Below, piece by piece: positions 14,454 to 26,059 of a stretch of 64,000 bases of DNA. The position numbers and the translations under genes were made by a program. The first letter of the stretch is position 1, and each line of letters starts with the position of its first letter. The notes below the pieces were generated by a model, which was not told the origin of the DNA, did not search any database, and was given only the letters and a program-made list of their open reading frames with translations. The DNA lies in assembly GCA_963277665.1 (NCBI GenBank), contig OY728152.1, forward strand, positions 1,182,292,357 through 1,182,356,356, in the 5' to 3' direction. Source of the stretch: Viscum album (taxonomy: Eukaryota > Streptophyta > Magnoliopsida > Santalales > Viscaceae).

Positions 14454-14937
14454 AAGTTTAGCAATAACCATGGGATCTAGATTTATAAAAACACTATTTA
14501 GATAATATTACCCTAAGATAGACTTTGAGGATTAATATAGAAGGAGTTCCTAAAATTTTGGAAGCGTTGTGATTTTTTGAATTTTTCATGAAATAAACCC
14601 ATTACAGGATATGAGCAGGTAGAGGTGTCTATGGCACATATGTACCTAGGGGTAAAACCTGAAATCACCACTTTGAGGAGACTCGAATGAGAACTGGTGC
14701 ATAAAAACGGGCCTTGCTGCACTCTTGGTTATGCCACTCCTGGGGGATATTCTTAAGATAATACACATTTTCATTACAAGAAATTATGAAGGATTTATGA
14801 GTAAATACTTCTCAAAGTAAATATTATTTGATTATTGGTTATATGCATAATATTTTCAAATTACATTAGGTATTTTAAAAGATTGTAATTAAGTATTGTG
14901 ATTCATAAACTAACCTAGTGTATTCCATTGTTTAAGA
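14454..14937 (+). other. LARD-A untranslated leader with conserved GC-richer segment
   Basis: No coding frame. The part at about 14600-14755 aligns with LARD-B 42205-42365 (reverse strand) at about 85% by eye, noticeably better than the LTRs of the two copies. Its position between PBS and gag is where retroelement packaging and dimerisation signals lie. Confidence 0.5.
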
Positions 14938-15420
14938 ATGACACCTAGTAGAAGAAATGAGAATTCCAGCAATACGCATGATTGAAATATTATGAAGGAT
15001 CATATCTTTTATGGTATTAAGCCATCATTTAATATGGAAATAGTCTCCCATGTATTCTCATCATTTGAAGAAATAGTATCACGAGTTAATAAGATATGTG
15101 AAGAATTCTCTGATTCATATGGCTTTGAAGGGAAGCATTAGATGAAAAGGATGGAAGAGAGAAAGCTCAATAAAGGGAAGTGGGGGAAGAAGGAATTTAC
15201 CTTATGTGATAACTGTGGAAAAAACCACCATGGTAAATGTTTGAAGGGAATATGGGGTTTTTTATAAGTGTGGAGAAAAAGTAAACAAAGAATGAGATTG
15301 AAAGGGTACGAAAAAGGATTCAAATGTACAATGCTTCATTTTCACGGAGTTGGGACTCTACGCGAATCAATGTACAAATCATTAGAGTATACCCCAAATG
15401 CTTCTATTGGATAATAATCA
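14938..15420 (+). pseudogene. LARD-A gag remnant (nucleocapsid end)
   Basis: ATG at 14938 opens a frame beginning MTPSRRNENS, matching the MAPSRRNENS start of the LARD-B gag. The homology continues through a short helical stretch to knuckle-like motifs near 15205-15380 (CDNCGKNHHGKC is still readable). In-frame stops (for example a TGA just after the His-Asp pair near 14978-14985) and later frameshifts destroy it. In an intact gag the zinc knuckles would bind the element's RNA in the virus-like particle. The frame is far shorter than a full Ty3/gypsy gag, so the capsid part is largely missing. Family assignment rests on the better-preserved LARD-B copy. Confidence 0.65.
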
Positions 15421-16100
15421 AGTCATTATACTATTTAAAATGAATAGGAATTATTAAGCATTCATATGTTGTTATTAATGTATTATGTCATTTGAGTATT
15501 GTATTAATGTGGAACATGTTATAAAAATTATAGAGTATATAAGGATTATACTGCAATACTATTTCATTAAGGACTAGAGATTGTGTGGAACCAAGAAATG
15601 TGACTCAATGGAAGGTTAAATTTTTGGAAAATATTTGGTTTAGAGAAAGATAACCTTTAATATGTTTCTGATAATGAGGTAGCGATTTTGGAATAATATT
15701 TGATTGATTTGGATAAATTATATTGGATATTCTTGACTACCTTGAAACTGATTATTGTTTTTTATATTCCAGCATTGATGGTGTTTTCAAAATTTTTGGA
15801 TATAGGGAGTATATACAGTATTCTATAAGGAATAATGGAGCAATAATGTAATAAATGTGGTTATATGATAATTCAGGGTGTTACCATGTTTTAAAAATAA
15901 TACATGATGAAGTTATTCACATGTTATTACGTTGAAAAAAGGATCTTCATTGTGTTTACCTTCCTTATAAATTTTGGACTGTGGTTTTTGAAATATGTGT
16001 TTTGGATAAGTCTAAAGGTTTGAATCGATTACATATGACATTGAATACTATTGTTAAGGTTAAATCATTTCATGAGATTAGTTTTTGATTTTCATAAAAA
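15421..16100 (+). other. LARD-A internal non-coding stretch
   Basis: Homologous to LARD-B 40945-41500 on the opposite strand (for example, the stretch around 15715-15760 is nearly identical). No pol domain can be read in any frame in either copy. Confidence 0.55.
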
Positions 16101-16214
16101 GGACATCCTGGAGGTCGGGTGACAACCCCTCACGTTCGACAAGGCCGTGAGACTTAAACCTGCAATCGAAGGGTGAAAAGGGTGCATCACCTACCACTAG
16201 CCTACGTGATGTCC
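16101..16214 (-). repeat. tRNA-like (SINE-like) module in LARD-A
   Basis: A 114-bp block whose - strand aligns end to end with the 114-bp block at 40831-40944, about 82% identical by eye, with most differences being C/T or G/A. Read on the - strand it starts ggacatc and carries A-box-like and B-box-like motifs (B box decayed to ggtttaagtct). It is antisense to LARD-A, exactly as its partner is antisense to LARD-B. Confidence 0.6.
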
Positions 16215-16813
16215 TAGCTTGTATAATGTAGTTTTTCAAGTAATCTGACAAATGAATTATAAATTCATTATTTGTGGAACCCTATACAATTAGGATAAAT
16301 ATAATACTTCTGAATTATATTAACTTTTCATGTGAATGATGAGTTTGTGGTAAGAATTAGTTGAAGGATGAAACTATACTTGTATGGAATACATTTTACT
16401 CTTATTATATGAATAAATTAATTCTTAAACATTAGGGAATGGATCATAAAACCAAAAATGTGTTATCTTAACACCTTATGTTTTGTTAAACCACTGATAC
16501 TTTATATTATCATAGATTGGCATCTTTGATTCCCTCAATTTTACACTTGTTTATGATTGATGACCTCAATCCCTCCTTATAAAAATTTAAATTTCCCCCA
16601 ATTATGTGCCTCTAATTTCTCCGATTTTCTACAAATCAAGATCCTAATTTGATGGTGACTTTTTAATTTCCCTTCCCCTCTTATTAAGAGTAAATTTTAT
16701 TAAACCAATTTCAAATGTGGGTTTTATACAATGGTATTTTACTATTTTTAACCATTTATTTTCGAAGAAAAATTTCTAATTGTGAGGATGCAATTTATTA
16801 AAGTAGTGGATAA
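16215..16813 (+). other. LARD-A interior, 3' part, with pol C-terminus trace
   Basis: AT-rich and non-coding. The last about 50 bases before the 3' LTR (about 16765-16813) align with LARD-B 39955-40000, where the reversed reading is the conserved tail of Ty3/gypsy pol and the polypurine tract. Here the tract has decayed (aaagtagtggataa). Confidence 0.5.
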
Positions 16814-17699
16814 TGTATCACCCATTGATTTCATAGTACATTATCTCATTAAAGTAATTCAATCGCTTATGCTACACGCAACACCAAGTTTGAGTGCACC
16901 ACAACATACTAAACTAACTATTCAAAAAGTGGTTATGTGTAGTATTAACTTCAATTTGAATCGTATATACTCTATATAATTTTAACATCTTTATTATGTG
17001 TTTTTGAGACATAATATAAAAACAGGATCATTTTTTCTAGATATAATAAGTATTTTCAAATAAAAGAAATTTTACTACTTTTTAATTTTGAACCATGTTT
17101 AAAACCATTATTAGAAACTTTTATATATTCAAATTTAATGAAATTAATTTCCTCATTTATAAGAGAGACATAAAAATTTAGTTTGGATAATTTTTGGTAT
17201 ATTTCCAATAACTTTCATATTTTGATGAATAGTGAAAAATACTATGTTTTAATTGAAAACAACTTTTTTAATAGACATAATTTATAGAGATAAATTATGC
17301 ATTTGAATGGTTTGGAAGTATAATTAGTTTATATTTTTATCATTTAATACAATTTAGGTCGTTATATAAAATTTCAGATTTAAATTTGACATAAAAACAT
17401 ATAAATATTTTGACAGTTTTTACATTTTAAAAACCCGCTTTTTGGTTTTGACAACATGATTTAATTTTAAATTAATAAATGAAACTATTATGTTTTGAAT
17501 TTGGTAAAATAGGCTTAATTATTGAATTTGGAATATCCAAATTAGCTTAGGGTAAATGTTTGGTATTTTTCAAAAATCATTCAGTTTTTGATAAGTAGTG
17601 AAATACACTGTGTTATTATTTAAACCCGACTTTTTATTTAAATGAAAATTTATTTTATATAAATTTAATTGAAGACAAAATAGATATATAATACCTATA
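16814..17699 (+). repeat. LARD-A 3' LTR, part 1
   Basis: Starts tgtatcacccattgatttca, aligning with 9993 onward. It is interrupted at 17699 by the Ty3/gypsy element and continues at 50975. The combined length, about 4451 bp, agrees with the 5' LTR. The last 5 bases (17695-17699, ctata) are the gypsy TSD. Confidence 0.85.
17695..17699. repeat. Gypsy TSD, left (ctata)
   Basis: Identical to 50970-50974. Removing the element restores a continuous LARD-A LTR sequence that matches 10870-10920 of the 5' LTR. Confidence 0.85.
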
Positions 17700-18082
17700 T
17701 TTTAATACCTGTAAATTCCTTGGAAATTGTTTTCTTAAATACAATGGAATTTTACGAGTCCGTGAAAATTTAGGGCGCATGATTCCGAGGCCCGGTGTGC
17801 CTAGAATCAATTTCTAAAGATCTGTTCGGGTACATTCAGTCAACATACGAGCGAGTTTTTATAAATTTTGAACCGGTGCTTTGAACTGAAATATAAGGGC
17901 ACCTTTGAACTCTCAGCGCCGGTATTCTCTTAAGGAGACTTTCACCTTGACAACAGTTGGTTGAGAATATAAGTTAGTTTTTGGGTTTTCTTAAAAAAAA
18001 TAATTAAATACAGTGATCTACACTTTATTTTATTTGATCCACCATGTGGGTGAGTAGTAGTTGAAACCTCCTCTTGGACACC

Positions 18083-18210
18083 ATAACCTCTAATGAGAGG
18101 TTATGGTTGTGGGGCCCTCCCGAACATAACATCTCGTGAGAGGTTAAAACATGGGGACCACCCGAACCTAACCTCCCGCGGGAGGATACGTCGTGGGGAC
18201 CACACGGGGC
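18083..18210 (+). repeat. Tandem 42-43 bp hairpin repeat in gypsy 5' LTR
   Basis: Three units starting at about 18083, 18125 and 18168. Each holds a small palindrome of the type taacctcccgcgagaggtta followed by a ggggaccac segment. It is followed by a further inverted repeat, ggaggagagt with actctccccc, at about 18217-18255. Confidence 0.75.
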
Positions 18211-18889
18211 TAAACCCCCTATTGATGGAGGAGAGTAAAACCTATCAACTCTCCCCCATTAATGATGGAGAGCCTATCCACATTTACTTTAATTAATTGG
18301 AGCCAACTCCCTTTTTATTAATTCGTTCCAACGCACGTGAATAAATTAAGGGGAGCCATGTAATTAATCCTCCATTTTTTGATTTTGTCCCAACACCAAA
18401 AATAATGGAACTATTATTATTTTCGTTTAGAATTGTACATTACGGTGGAAACCATGGGTGCTTTTAGGAGAGGACAATTTGGAGAAGGCCCCAATGAAGA
18501 AATCTCACCAACGAGGAACGCTGGTGGAGATCCTATTTCGACTTCTTTCCCGGATGCCTACAAATGTGGAGAATCTTCCACGAGCCAACGCAACTCAGTT
18601 TTGGAAGCCTGCGGCGAACGCAACGAATGACAATTCTCTTCGCCTACTTTCCTCAACCCTGTCAACGAACGACGCCCGAAAATCAAAGGCAGGGGATTTA
18701 CTTTTGTGTTTTATCCCTTTTCTCTTTCTCTTCTTCAGATAGAATGAATTATTTGTGGTGTTTGTAAAATAATTGATGTTCATCGTAATAATTTGATGAA
18801 GCAATTAATACCACCCTAAACGCTGAGGGTGTGGGCCAATCCAACATGGCCCGACCCCTCTGATGATCTTGTTTATGTTGAACTTTCGG

Positions 18890-19570
18890 CGATGAAGCGG
18901 CAACGAGGCGACGAAGGCCGTAACGACAAAGGCTACCCTACCCATGGCCTCCGCGAATCGTGTATCCCCTGTGGCGCTCCGATTCTCCCGACCGAACACC
19001 ACTAGCCCGAGCCGGCCAATGTCGTGCTGAACCAGCCTACCTGGCCACCACCGGGCCACTGGCCCACCTACTCGCGGCCTCCGGCGCGGCCTACCCACGA
19101 CCTTTCCAGCACCCCGTGTGCCCCGCCTGCCTTGCTCGTGGCCTGTCCCTGCCCCACGTGCCCTGCCTGGGCCTGACCGGCGCCCTGTCGGCCTACCCAG
19201 ACAACCCCCGTCTAGCCCGGCTGCCAGCCGACCCACCCGGCACCCTCCCAGATGACCTGTCAGCATACCCGGTTCCCTGCCCGGTCGCGCACAAGTTCCC
19301 GAAAGAATCGGACGAGCCGTGCCGACCTCCTAAGCCAGCCCGCAGCATCCCTCGTAGCGTTGCTGGCCGAACTGGCTCGGCCTCCCGAGCCACGCCCCAC
19401 GTTGTGCTGGCCCAATCGCCCCCGGCCTCGAGACCAAACCGCCTACTCGGCGACCTCCGGGCCAAACTGCCCTCACAGTCCGCTGGGTCGGTCCCATCAG
19501 ACCGGGCCGAACCTAACAGGTTGGCCCGCACAATGGGTCGGGGCAGACCCAACTGGCCTGACCGGACCCA
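18890..19570 (+). repeat. GC-rich island of gypsy 5' LTR
   Basis: About 680 bp of strongly C+G-rich sequence within a window that is otherwise mostly AT. It is made of degenerate short motifs around cctactcggccgcc and ggcctacccag. A diverged counterpart lies at 48840-49570. Confidence 0.75.
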
Positions 19571-20002
19571 AGCCCACTATTGACCCTTTTTTTCCTTTTT
19601 CCATAACTTTTGCACCAAATGACCATTTGAAGAACTATCAGCGGCATTGGTATTCTTAGAGCACGATTTTCCCTTTTAGTATACCCCACCGGAGCTCGGG
19701 GTATAGTTGAGATACGATCAGGTTGGATCGTGGACGAATCCAACCGGGCCCTTAGGACTAAAAGACTAATAACTAACAGATCGAGAATCTGATTGATGCA
19801 CAATCTATTGCGTTGAGACTTCTATGTTGTGGAGGACCTTTGATATACTTCTACGTGGGATTTTTTGACATTTTGAGTATCGACCAGTATCTTGTGGAGC
19901 GGATCCTTCCAGAGGCGAGCAGACAGAGTGTAGAGACCTAGTATCTGGCTGACACTTGACGAATGCTGACCGATCGACTTGGAGTGATTCGAATGGCCTA
20001 GT

Positions 20003-20240
20003 AGGGATCACCTGGTTGCAGCGGCTGACCTACTGCGGGGGAGTTCCTAGTTGTGGTGACACACCTGCGTTACTCGATAGGAGGAGTACCTCTACAGGCT
20101 ATAATGGGGAGCGCCTGGTTGTGGCGGAAAAAATATGGTGGGGAGTGCTTCTATGTGACGTAGCAGACCCACGGTACACAATAGGAGGAGTACCTCACCA
20201 GTCCATGGTTAGTGGGAAGCACCTTGGTGTCGCAGCATTC
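20003..20240 (+). repeat. Degenerate tandem repeat in gypsy 5' LTR
   Basis: Irregular units of roughly 70-80 bp containing ataggaggagtacct and a gcgcctggttgtgg-type segment. The counterpart is at 49990-50250 in the 3' LTR. Confidence 0.6.
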
Positions 20241-20982
20241 CCACTGTACTCGACAGAGGAAGAGTTCTTCAGCAGCCTTGGTTTCGACAGTGTGAATAAA
20301 AATCCTGGTTTGAGCTGAGTCAATAAATTTTGTGTTTACACATGACTGAGATTATTTACTTGATAACATAGGTATATGTATGGGAATATACTGAAGTGGG
20401 GCTATCTGTTGATTTCATTATTTGTGATTTATCATTATTGGATTTGTGATACATTGAGGGTCTTGAGGTCTATACTGAATGTTGTTATACTCACCCCTGC
20501 ACCGGCTTTGACTACACCTCATTGTGTTAGTTGCAGAAGATGGACAACACTGACCGAGGTTACGTGGATAAGACAGGATGGTACATGGCGGTGGACCACA
20601 TGAAGTGACGATACATAGAGGAGATGGGCAGACGTGGAGTGCTGTGGAGGCTTTCTGTACTTACCCTTCCCTTGGGACTTCCTGATGGATGATTTGGTAG
20701 TTATTTACCATTCTTCGGTTTTACTTGTTTTCTGTTTCCTTGTACATTGCAGTTGGGCTTATATTTACACCCCCTTTACTTTTTAACACTCTTTTTTGTA
20801 TACAGTTTCTACTTAGTGTTCTCTTCTAGATTTTACTCTTATTCAATGTGTTTATAATTTATGAAGGAAATGCCTTCCCAACATAGATATATACACCTTT
20901 GGTGCTAGTCTCCAGCCTTTGGCCTATGGAAGGCAGGCTTGGGGTAATTACGGCACGATCCCGAGGGACATGTCTTGAAAAA

Positions 20983-20998
20983 TTGGTATCAGAGGAGT
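20983..20998 (+). promoter_or_regulatory. Gypsy primer binding site (tRNA-iMet)
   Basis: ttggtatcagaggagt lies 2 bases after the LTR end and is complementary to the 3' end of plant initiator tRNA-Met. Confidence 0.85.
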
Positions 20999-21278
20999 CG
21001 GTTCTACCACAGAACATAGGACTCTGATATTTCTTTTCTGTGAAGCAATAATGTTAAGGGTACTACGTGTGGTTTTCAATTTTGGGAGTCCAGTGTTGGT
21101 GCAGCGACTGACGTATCCATACACCAGGAGCCGAGCTTCTGATTTCGGACTCAGTGCACGAAAAAACATACTGCGTGTGTGCTTTAAAAAGTTTTTCTTT
21201 AAGTCAGCTCAACCAGGTAAGCTCACCAGGTATAATATTTAGACCATGCCGCATTTGATTTTTTTAGGATTCCTCCCC

Positions 21279-22420
21279 ATGGATGACCAGTTAGAGCCCT
21301 GAGAGTCGTACACACAGATAGCCCATCAAGCTACGGGGCCTTGGTGATGGGTCATTTTATATAAGAGGCACCAGCAGTACCACTTCCTGTTGGCCCACCG
21401 ATGCCACCAGCCCCAGAAGCGTACGATGCATGCCGCTTGAGGACGTTTCATGAGTTCGAGCACGAGAGGCCACCCAGGTTCTAGGAAGAGACGGACCAGA
21501 AAGTAGCAGAGGATTGGATGGAGGCTGTGCTGAGAGTTTTCAGACTTGTAGGGACACCAACTGACATCATGGTGATTCTCGCTACCAGCTGTCTACACGC
21601 AGCAGCGGGCAGATGGTGGAGCCTGATGCTTTAGGTGAACAATGAGATGGCGTGACTCTGGGTAGTCTTTGAGAGCCTTTTTTGAGTAGAGTTTGTCCGA
21701 GCCACCCTCTGTGCTATACAGATACAAGAGATACTTCATCTGCAGCAGGGCATCATGGCGGCAACACAATACTCAGTGAGGATCACCGACCTTCTGCGCT
21801 ACTCTACAGATATGGTACGAGACACATTATTCAGGGCTGAAACCTACGAGCAGGGGATCAGGTGAGAGATAAGATCTTCAGTGATCTCGTTCAGCAACCC
21901 GACACAGGAGGGGGTGTTGGAGAGATCCCTCTTAGTGGAGAGTTTCTTTGCTGAGAAGCCTCCAGAAGATAGACCAACCGCTTGTCAACATGAAGCAAAG
22001 TCTTATGTAGCTGGTAGTTGATAGATGATGTAGAGATCCAAGAGTACCAGACCTACACGTGGACAATTGCACAACTCAGGATCAGTTGTGCGAGGCACCC
22101 AGGGTGGAGAAAGACCTCCTAAATGCGGGCAGAGTGACTCATGCAGCGAACAGGGTCACATGGCTTGTGACTGTCCAACCGTCCATTCAGATGATCAGCA
22201 GAGAGTTGAGGGACCTCCCAGGAAGAGGCATAGGTTTGATGGAGTCGGTATGTAGGGAGGAGGTAGATGTGGCAGAGGATCTGGTCATACAACTAGCGGT
22301 AGATGACGTTACAAGGTGTTACCACCACCACCATTATAAGGTCCACCCCAACCGCAGGGAGCAGGTGGGGAGGTGAGAGATAAACTCCATGAAGCTATGG
22401 AATATGATCAAGACACTCCG
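21279..22420 (+). pseudogene. Gypsy gag, degenerate
   Basis: The frame opens at ATG 21279 (MDDQLEP) and is stopped at once. The Retrotrans_gag core is readable at about 21480-21640: an AEDW motif near 21510, then a GRWW motif near 21609-21620, as in capsid domains of plant Ty3/gypsy gag. A CCHC zinc knuckle is readable near 22130-22175 (CSEQGHMACDC, first Cys lost). Many stops and frameshifts break it. Gag would form the virus-like particle and bind genomic RNA. No function remains. Confidence 0.75.
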
Positions 22421-22449
22421 GAGATGATTCGAGGTATGATCTATGTCTA

Positions 22450-22600
22450 CTCCACCATATTTTCAGTTGTTATAGACATAGGTTCCAGTAACTCTTTCAT
22501 TGCCACTCCCCTTGTTCGGAGCTCAGAGATTCCGACGGTGCTGCTGGCTTGATACATATGGCTAGAAAATCCTATGGGAGCAGACTCGACAATTATACAC
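22450..22600 (+). pseudogene. Gypsy aspartic protease remnant
   Basis: The reading VIDIGSSNSFIA near 22466-22502 corresponds to the retropepsin active site of Ty3/gypsy elements (usually D-S/T-G followed by HSFI). The catalytic triplet is altered here to D-I-G. It lies between gag and RT as expected. Confidence 0.65.
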
Positions 22601-22920
22601 TAGTTCTGGTAGTGTGAGATTACACTAGGAGGCAAGAGCTTCGACTCGGATCCCCTCATATCGGCGTTGAGGCCTTACAATGTCATCTTCGGTGTGGACT
22701 AGTTATCTAGAGTCCATGCTCAGATGGACTGTATTAGGTGCAAAGTGCAGTGTGTCCGCACCGATGGGACAAGGTATGCCTTCACCAATAAGAAGGGATC
22801 CTTTTCAGTGCAGGACAAACTTATTGGGAGGAGGGTGCAGCCGATCACTCATTAGTTGGCTGACCATACCCTCGAAGCAGTTGATGTGGATAGTCTGAGC
22901 TATCCTGAAGTGGTGGACCC
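22600..22920 (+). other. Gypsy protease-RT linker, degenerate
   Basis: Collinear with the protease C-terminal part of a gypsy pol, but stops and frameshifts leave no clear motif. Confidence 0.4.
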
Positions 22921-23902
22921 GTACATAGATGTTTTCCCTAATTATGTCCCAGGTATACCTCCTCATAGAGAGGTGGACTTCTACATTGACATGTACCCTG
23001 AGACGGCACTAATATCTACAACAGCATATCGGATGGTTCCCATTGAGCTTCGTGAGATGCGGGTATAGCTGGAAGACTTGCAGGGGAAGGGATTCATCTG
23101 GCCTAGTGTTTCTCCCTAGGCAGCCCCGATTCTGTTGTCCAAGAAGGAGGATGGGAGCTTGGGGCTTTGTTTTGACTATCGTCCCCGGAATCAGGTTACC
23201 GTGTAGAATATGTTCCCACTCCTGAGTATCGACGACCTCTTCGGTCAGCTAAAGGGAGCACTATGGTTCACGAATATAGAACTCAGATCATGCTATTACA
23301 AGATCATAGTTCGATATGAAGATGTGAAGAAGATGTCCTTCAGGTGTCCATACGTCCACCACAAGTTCTTGGTTATGCCTTTTGGTGTAACAAACACTCT
23401 AGCAATGTTCATGGGACTAATGAATAGGATTTTCTAGCCATACCTCGATCGCTTTTTCATAGTCTTAATCGAACACATTCTGAACTACTCAACTACTGAG
23501 GAGGAGCATGCCTACCATTTGCAGGTAGTACTGGACACACTATGAAAGAACCCTATTTTTGGTAAGCTTTCGAAGTGCCAGTTTTGTATGCGAGAGGTTC
23601 ACATTATCGGTCATGTCATTTTGGAGGCTGGAGATGTAGTGGATCCGGTGAACATTTAGGTGATACATTCTTGGGATCCACCTAGGAGTGTGACAGAGGT
23701 ACGAAGTTTCCTAGGTTTTGCTGGATACTACCAGAGATTCGTTCCCGACCTCTCCAGAGTTTCAGCATCACTATCAGCCTTGAAAAAGAAGGGGAAACCC
23801 TTCGTATGGTTGGAGAGAATCCAACAGATGTTTCAGGATAGATGCGGAGGATGACTAGTGCCCCCGTCATGAGGCTTCCAGAGGAAGGGGTAGGGTACGT
23901 AG
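22921..23902 (+). pseudogene. Gypsy reverse transcriptase (and start of RNase H), degenerate
   Basis: Readable in pieces: a PPHREVDFYID motif near 22966, a KKEDGS motif near 23142, FPLLSIDDL near 23213, VMPFGVTN near 23370, and the thumb/connection block [10 protein letters not shown] near 23716-23745. The catalytic YxDD box is replaced (IEHI at about 23468-23479), so polymerase activity is lost. At least five in-frame stops occur. The reading continues through a GYVVYCDAS motif that is cut at 23902 by the copia insertion and resumes at 34947. RT would copy element RNA to cDNA from the tRNA-Met primer. Confidence 0.85.
23898..23902. repeat. Copia TSD, left (cgtag)
   Basis: Identical to 34942-34946. 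Joining the flanks restores the gypsy RNase H reading YVVYCDAS. Confidence 0.9.
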
Positions 23903-24618
23903 TGTTGGATCTGAATCTACGGATTACACACAAGAAGGGGGGTGAATTGTGTCTTTTCAAAATTATTACAATCTCTTCAATTTAGACAAATTCTTTCCAC
24001 TATGCTTTAGCACGATTAAATATGCAGCGGAAAAAGTAAAAGCATGAACACAGGGATGTATAGTGGTTCGGGGAACAGAAGGCCCCTAGTCCACTCCACC
24101 AACGCTCAAATCCACGAGCTTGGCGATTTTCACTATCTGGTCCTCGTTTCCACAGACCTGTTCACAACTGAGTACAGGCAGTTGACACCTTTACAAGTTT
24201 CAGGCAAACATAGCCTTCCTGGTTCAAACACGAACCCACACAGCTTAGAACGAGAAGCTGATCACTCAAAAATAAAAAGGGTTTCGATAAAGAAAACACT
24301 TCTCCAGTTGTTCTTCACAATTGCAACAGAATGCAATTGACAGTAGATAGATCGTCGTCTTCAGAAAATAAAGATCTGTAATCAAAACAGTTCTGAGTCG
24401 ATCCAGTTGCAATAGATATTACAAGAAACTTCACAACTTCAGCAGCAGTAGATTCACAACAGATAGTCGATGTAGAACACGTGAATCTGCTATCAAGATC
24501 TTCCTTCGGTAATAAAGGTTTTACACTTCTTCTCGATCACCAGAAAAGAACGCCTTCACACAGTCTCTGTTTCTTGCTCGTTAAAAGATCAATCTCTATA
24601 TTTCATACACTTTCCTGT

Positions 24619-24630
24619 GTATATATATAT
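24619..24630 (-). promoter_or_regulatory. Putative TATA box, copia 3' LTR copy
   Basis: An alternating TA run (tatatatatata) about 0.9 kb from the LTR start on the - strand. It is conserved in the 5' LTR at 34030-34040, where it would drive the genomic RNA. Confidence 0.5.
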
Positions 24631-24892
24631 CCGAAGTTTCCAAGATAGAACATATATATTCAAATCTGAGAAAATATTCCGCATAAATAGATCCATGAAA
24701 ATCTCCTTTAGATTCGCGATATTAAAAAAAAATGAAATAACAGAGCCGTTGTAACTCCCCTGAAGAATCGGCATAAAAAGATCCGTTTAAATCAATCATT
24801 AATCCGTTGAAAATTGTCTTTGATTCAGTCAAATTCGTACTTAAGAATCGACTCGAAATCCGCTTAATAATCCGCTTTCTCTTCAGCATTCA

Positions 24893-25213
24893 AACGTAGG
24901 GTTTATCATCTATACTTTGTCTTGCTTCAACTCTCCAAAGAACGTACGGTTGATTATAAAAGTAAGGTTTATGATCCATAATTTTGAGAAACAAACTCAA
25001 CACTGAAAACTAACGTACGGTTTCTCTTCCATACTTGTCCAACAACAAAAACGTAAGGTTCCTTCCAAACGTAATGTTCTTCTTCCATACTTTTCAACAA
25101 CGTAAGGTTCATTAACCATACGTTTCAAAATAACGTAAGGTTCCTTAACCATACGTTTCTTTTAACATAAAAAGTAAATTTTTCATCCATACGTTACGTT
25201 CATCAACGTAGGG
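24893..25213 (-). repeat. Degenerate cgtaaggtt/ccatacgtt array in copia 3' LTR
   Basis: About eight irregular units of 25-50 bp with aacgtaaggtt followed by ccatac or ccatacgtt, lying in U3 upstream of the TATA stretch. The counterpart is at 34302-34625. Confidence 0.65.
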
Positions 25214-25221
25214 TATGAACA

Positions 25222-25329
25222 GTGATTCCAGTACGCGCTAAAACTGATCTCGCGCTATAGTGATTCCAGAACGCGCTAAAATTGATCTCGCGCTACAGTG
25301 ATTCCAGAACGCGCTAAAATTGATCTCGG
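25222..25329 (-). repeat. 38-bp tandem repeat x3 in copia 3' LTR U3
   Basis: Units start at 25222, 25260 and 25298. Each contains gtgattccag, cgcgctaaaa and ttgatctcg segments, and the last unit is shortened. The same array is at 34631-34738. Arrays this close to the LTR start are often enhancer-like in plant retrotransposons. Confidence 0.8.
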
Positions 25330-25532
25330 AATAAATGAAGTATGAAATCTCGTTATATGAAATAAATAAATAAAATAAATTCCTGCAAAATACTCAACGA
25401 AATAATTAGTAAATAATTAAGGGTATTTGTGAGCATCAAAATCATCATAAAGAGACAGAGTATTATTTAAAATAATCTCCCCCTTTAAAAAACATTATTT
25501 TGAATTGTTTGAAAACAATACATTGCTCAACA

Positions 25533-26059
25533 ATCTCCCCCTTTTTGATTATCACAAAACCCATAAAATAATAGAACTAATTTAATTGCAATCTTTATTG
25601 AAAAATTAGTTTTATAAAATTTTAGAATTTTGAAAGGATTAAAACAATATTTAACTATAATAAAATTTCTCCCCCATAAAAATAAATTTTCAGCTAAAAA
25701 TAGATAAAAGATAAATGTCGTATATATCCAAATTCTCCCATATATCCAAATTTCTTCATAGGAAACAAATGAATTTAAATGTTTTGTTTATCCAAATTCT
25801 CCCCCTTTTTGTGATATCAAAAAGAATGAAAAATTACGGATTTGAACACATTCAATATTGCACTGAACTATAAGTAAATGCTATAAGTAACTGTGTATGA
25901 ATAAGTGAATTTGTTATACTGGCTAACTCAATCATAAATCAATAAACAACAAAACAAAAAAGAAGTAAGAAAAGAATTTTCATTCACAAGCTGTTATATA
26001 TAAACGATTGTGATATACAGAGGAATCAAGGTTCATAGATAAGACAGGGAAAAAGGTGT
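25533..26059 (-). other. Copia 3' untranslated region with multiplied polypurine tracts
   Basis: Non-coding. On the - strand, gggggaga-type tracts occur at 25796-25811, 25668-25680 and, abutting the 3' LTR, 25533-25546. A weaker one is at about 25731-25742 and another just inside the LTR at 25474-25487. The tract next to the LTR is the expected primer for plus-strand DNA synthesis. Multiplied tracts are a described Sirevirus feature. Confidence 0.75.

Larger units (their letters stand above)
17700..20980 (+). repeat. Gypsy 5' LTR
   Basis: About 3281 bp. It is homologous to 47643-50969 from its first bases (ttaatacc against taaagaccc) to its end (gtcttgaaa against gtcatgaca). It contains a hairpin tandem repeat (18083-18210), a GC-rich island (18890-19570) and a second degenerate tandem repeat (20003-20240). 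The terminal TG and CA dinucleotides are mutated. Open frames in the GC-rich part, such as 18960-19583, are Pro/Ala/Arg-rich composition artefacts on both strands and are not called as genes. Confidence 0.85.
23903..25532 (-). repeat. Copia 3' LTR
   Basis: 1630 bp, near-identical to 33313-34941. On the - strand it begins tgttgagcaatg at 25532 and ends at 23903. It contains a three-unit 38-bp tandem repeat (25222-25329), a degenerate cgtaaggtt array (about 24893-25213) and a TATA stretch at 24619-24630. Confidence 0.95.

Noticed and set aside
18960..19583. 207-codon Pro/Ala/Arg-rich open frame, with other long frames overlapping on both strands
   Set aside because: It lies in the GC-rich LTR island where stops are rare. 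Frames are open on both strands, and the 3' LTR counterpart is not conserved at protein level.
24044..24340. 98-codon + strand frame, repeated at 33454-33744
   Set aside because: Both are the same position of the two copia LTRs read antisense. No domain.
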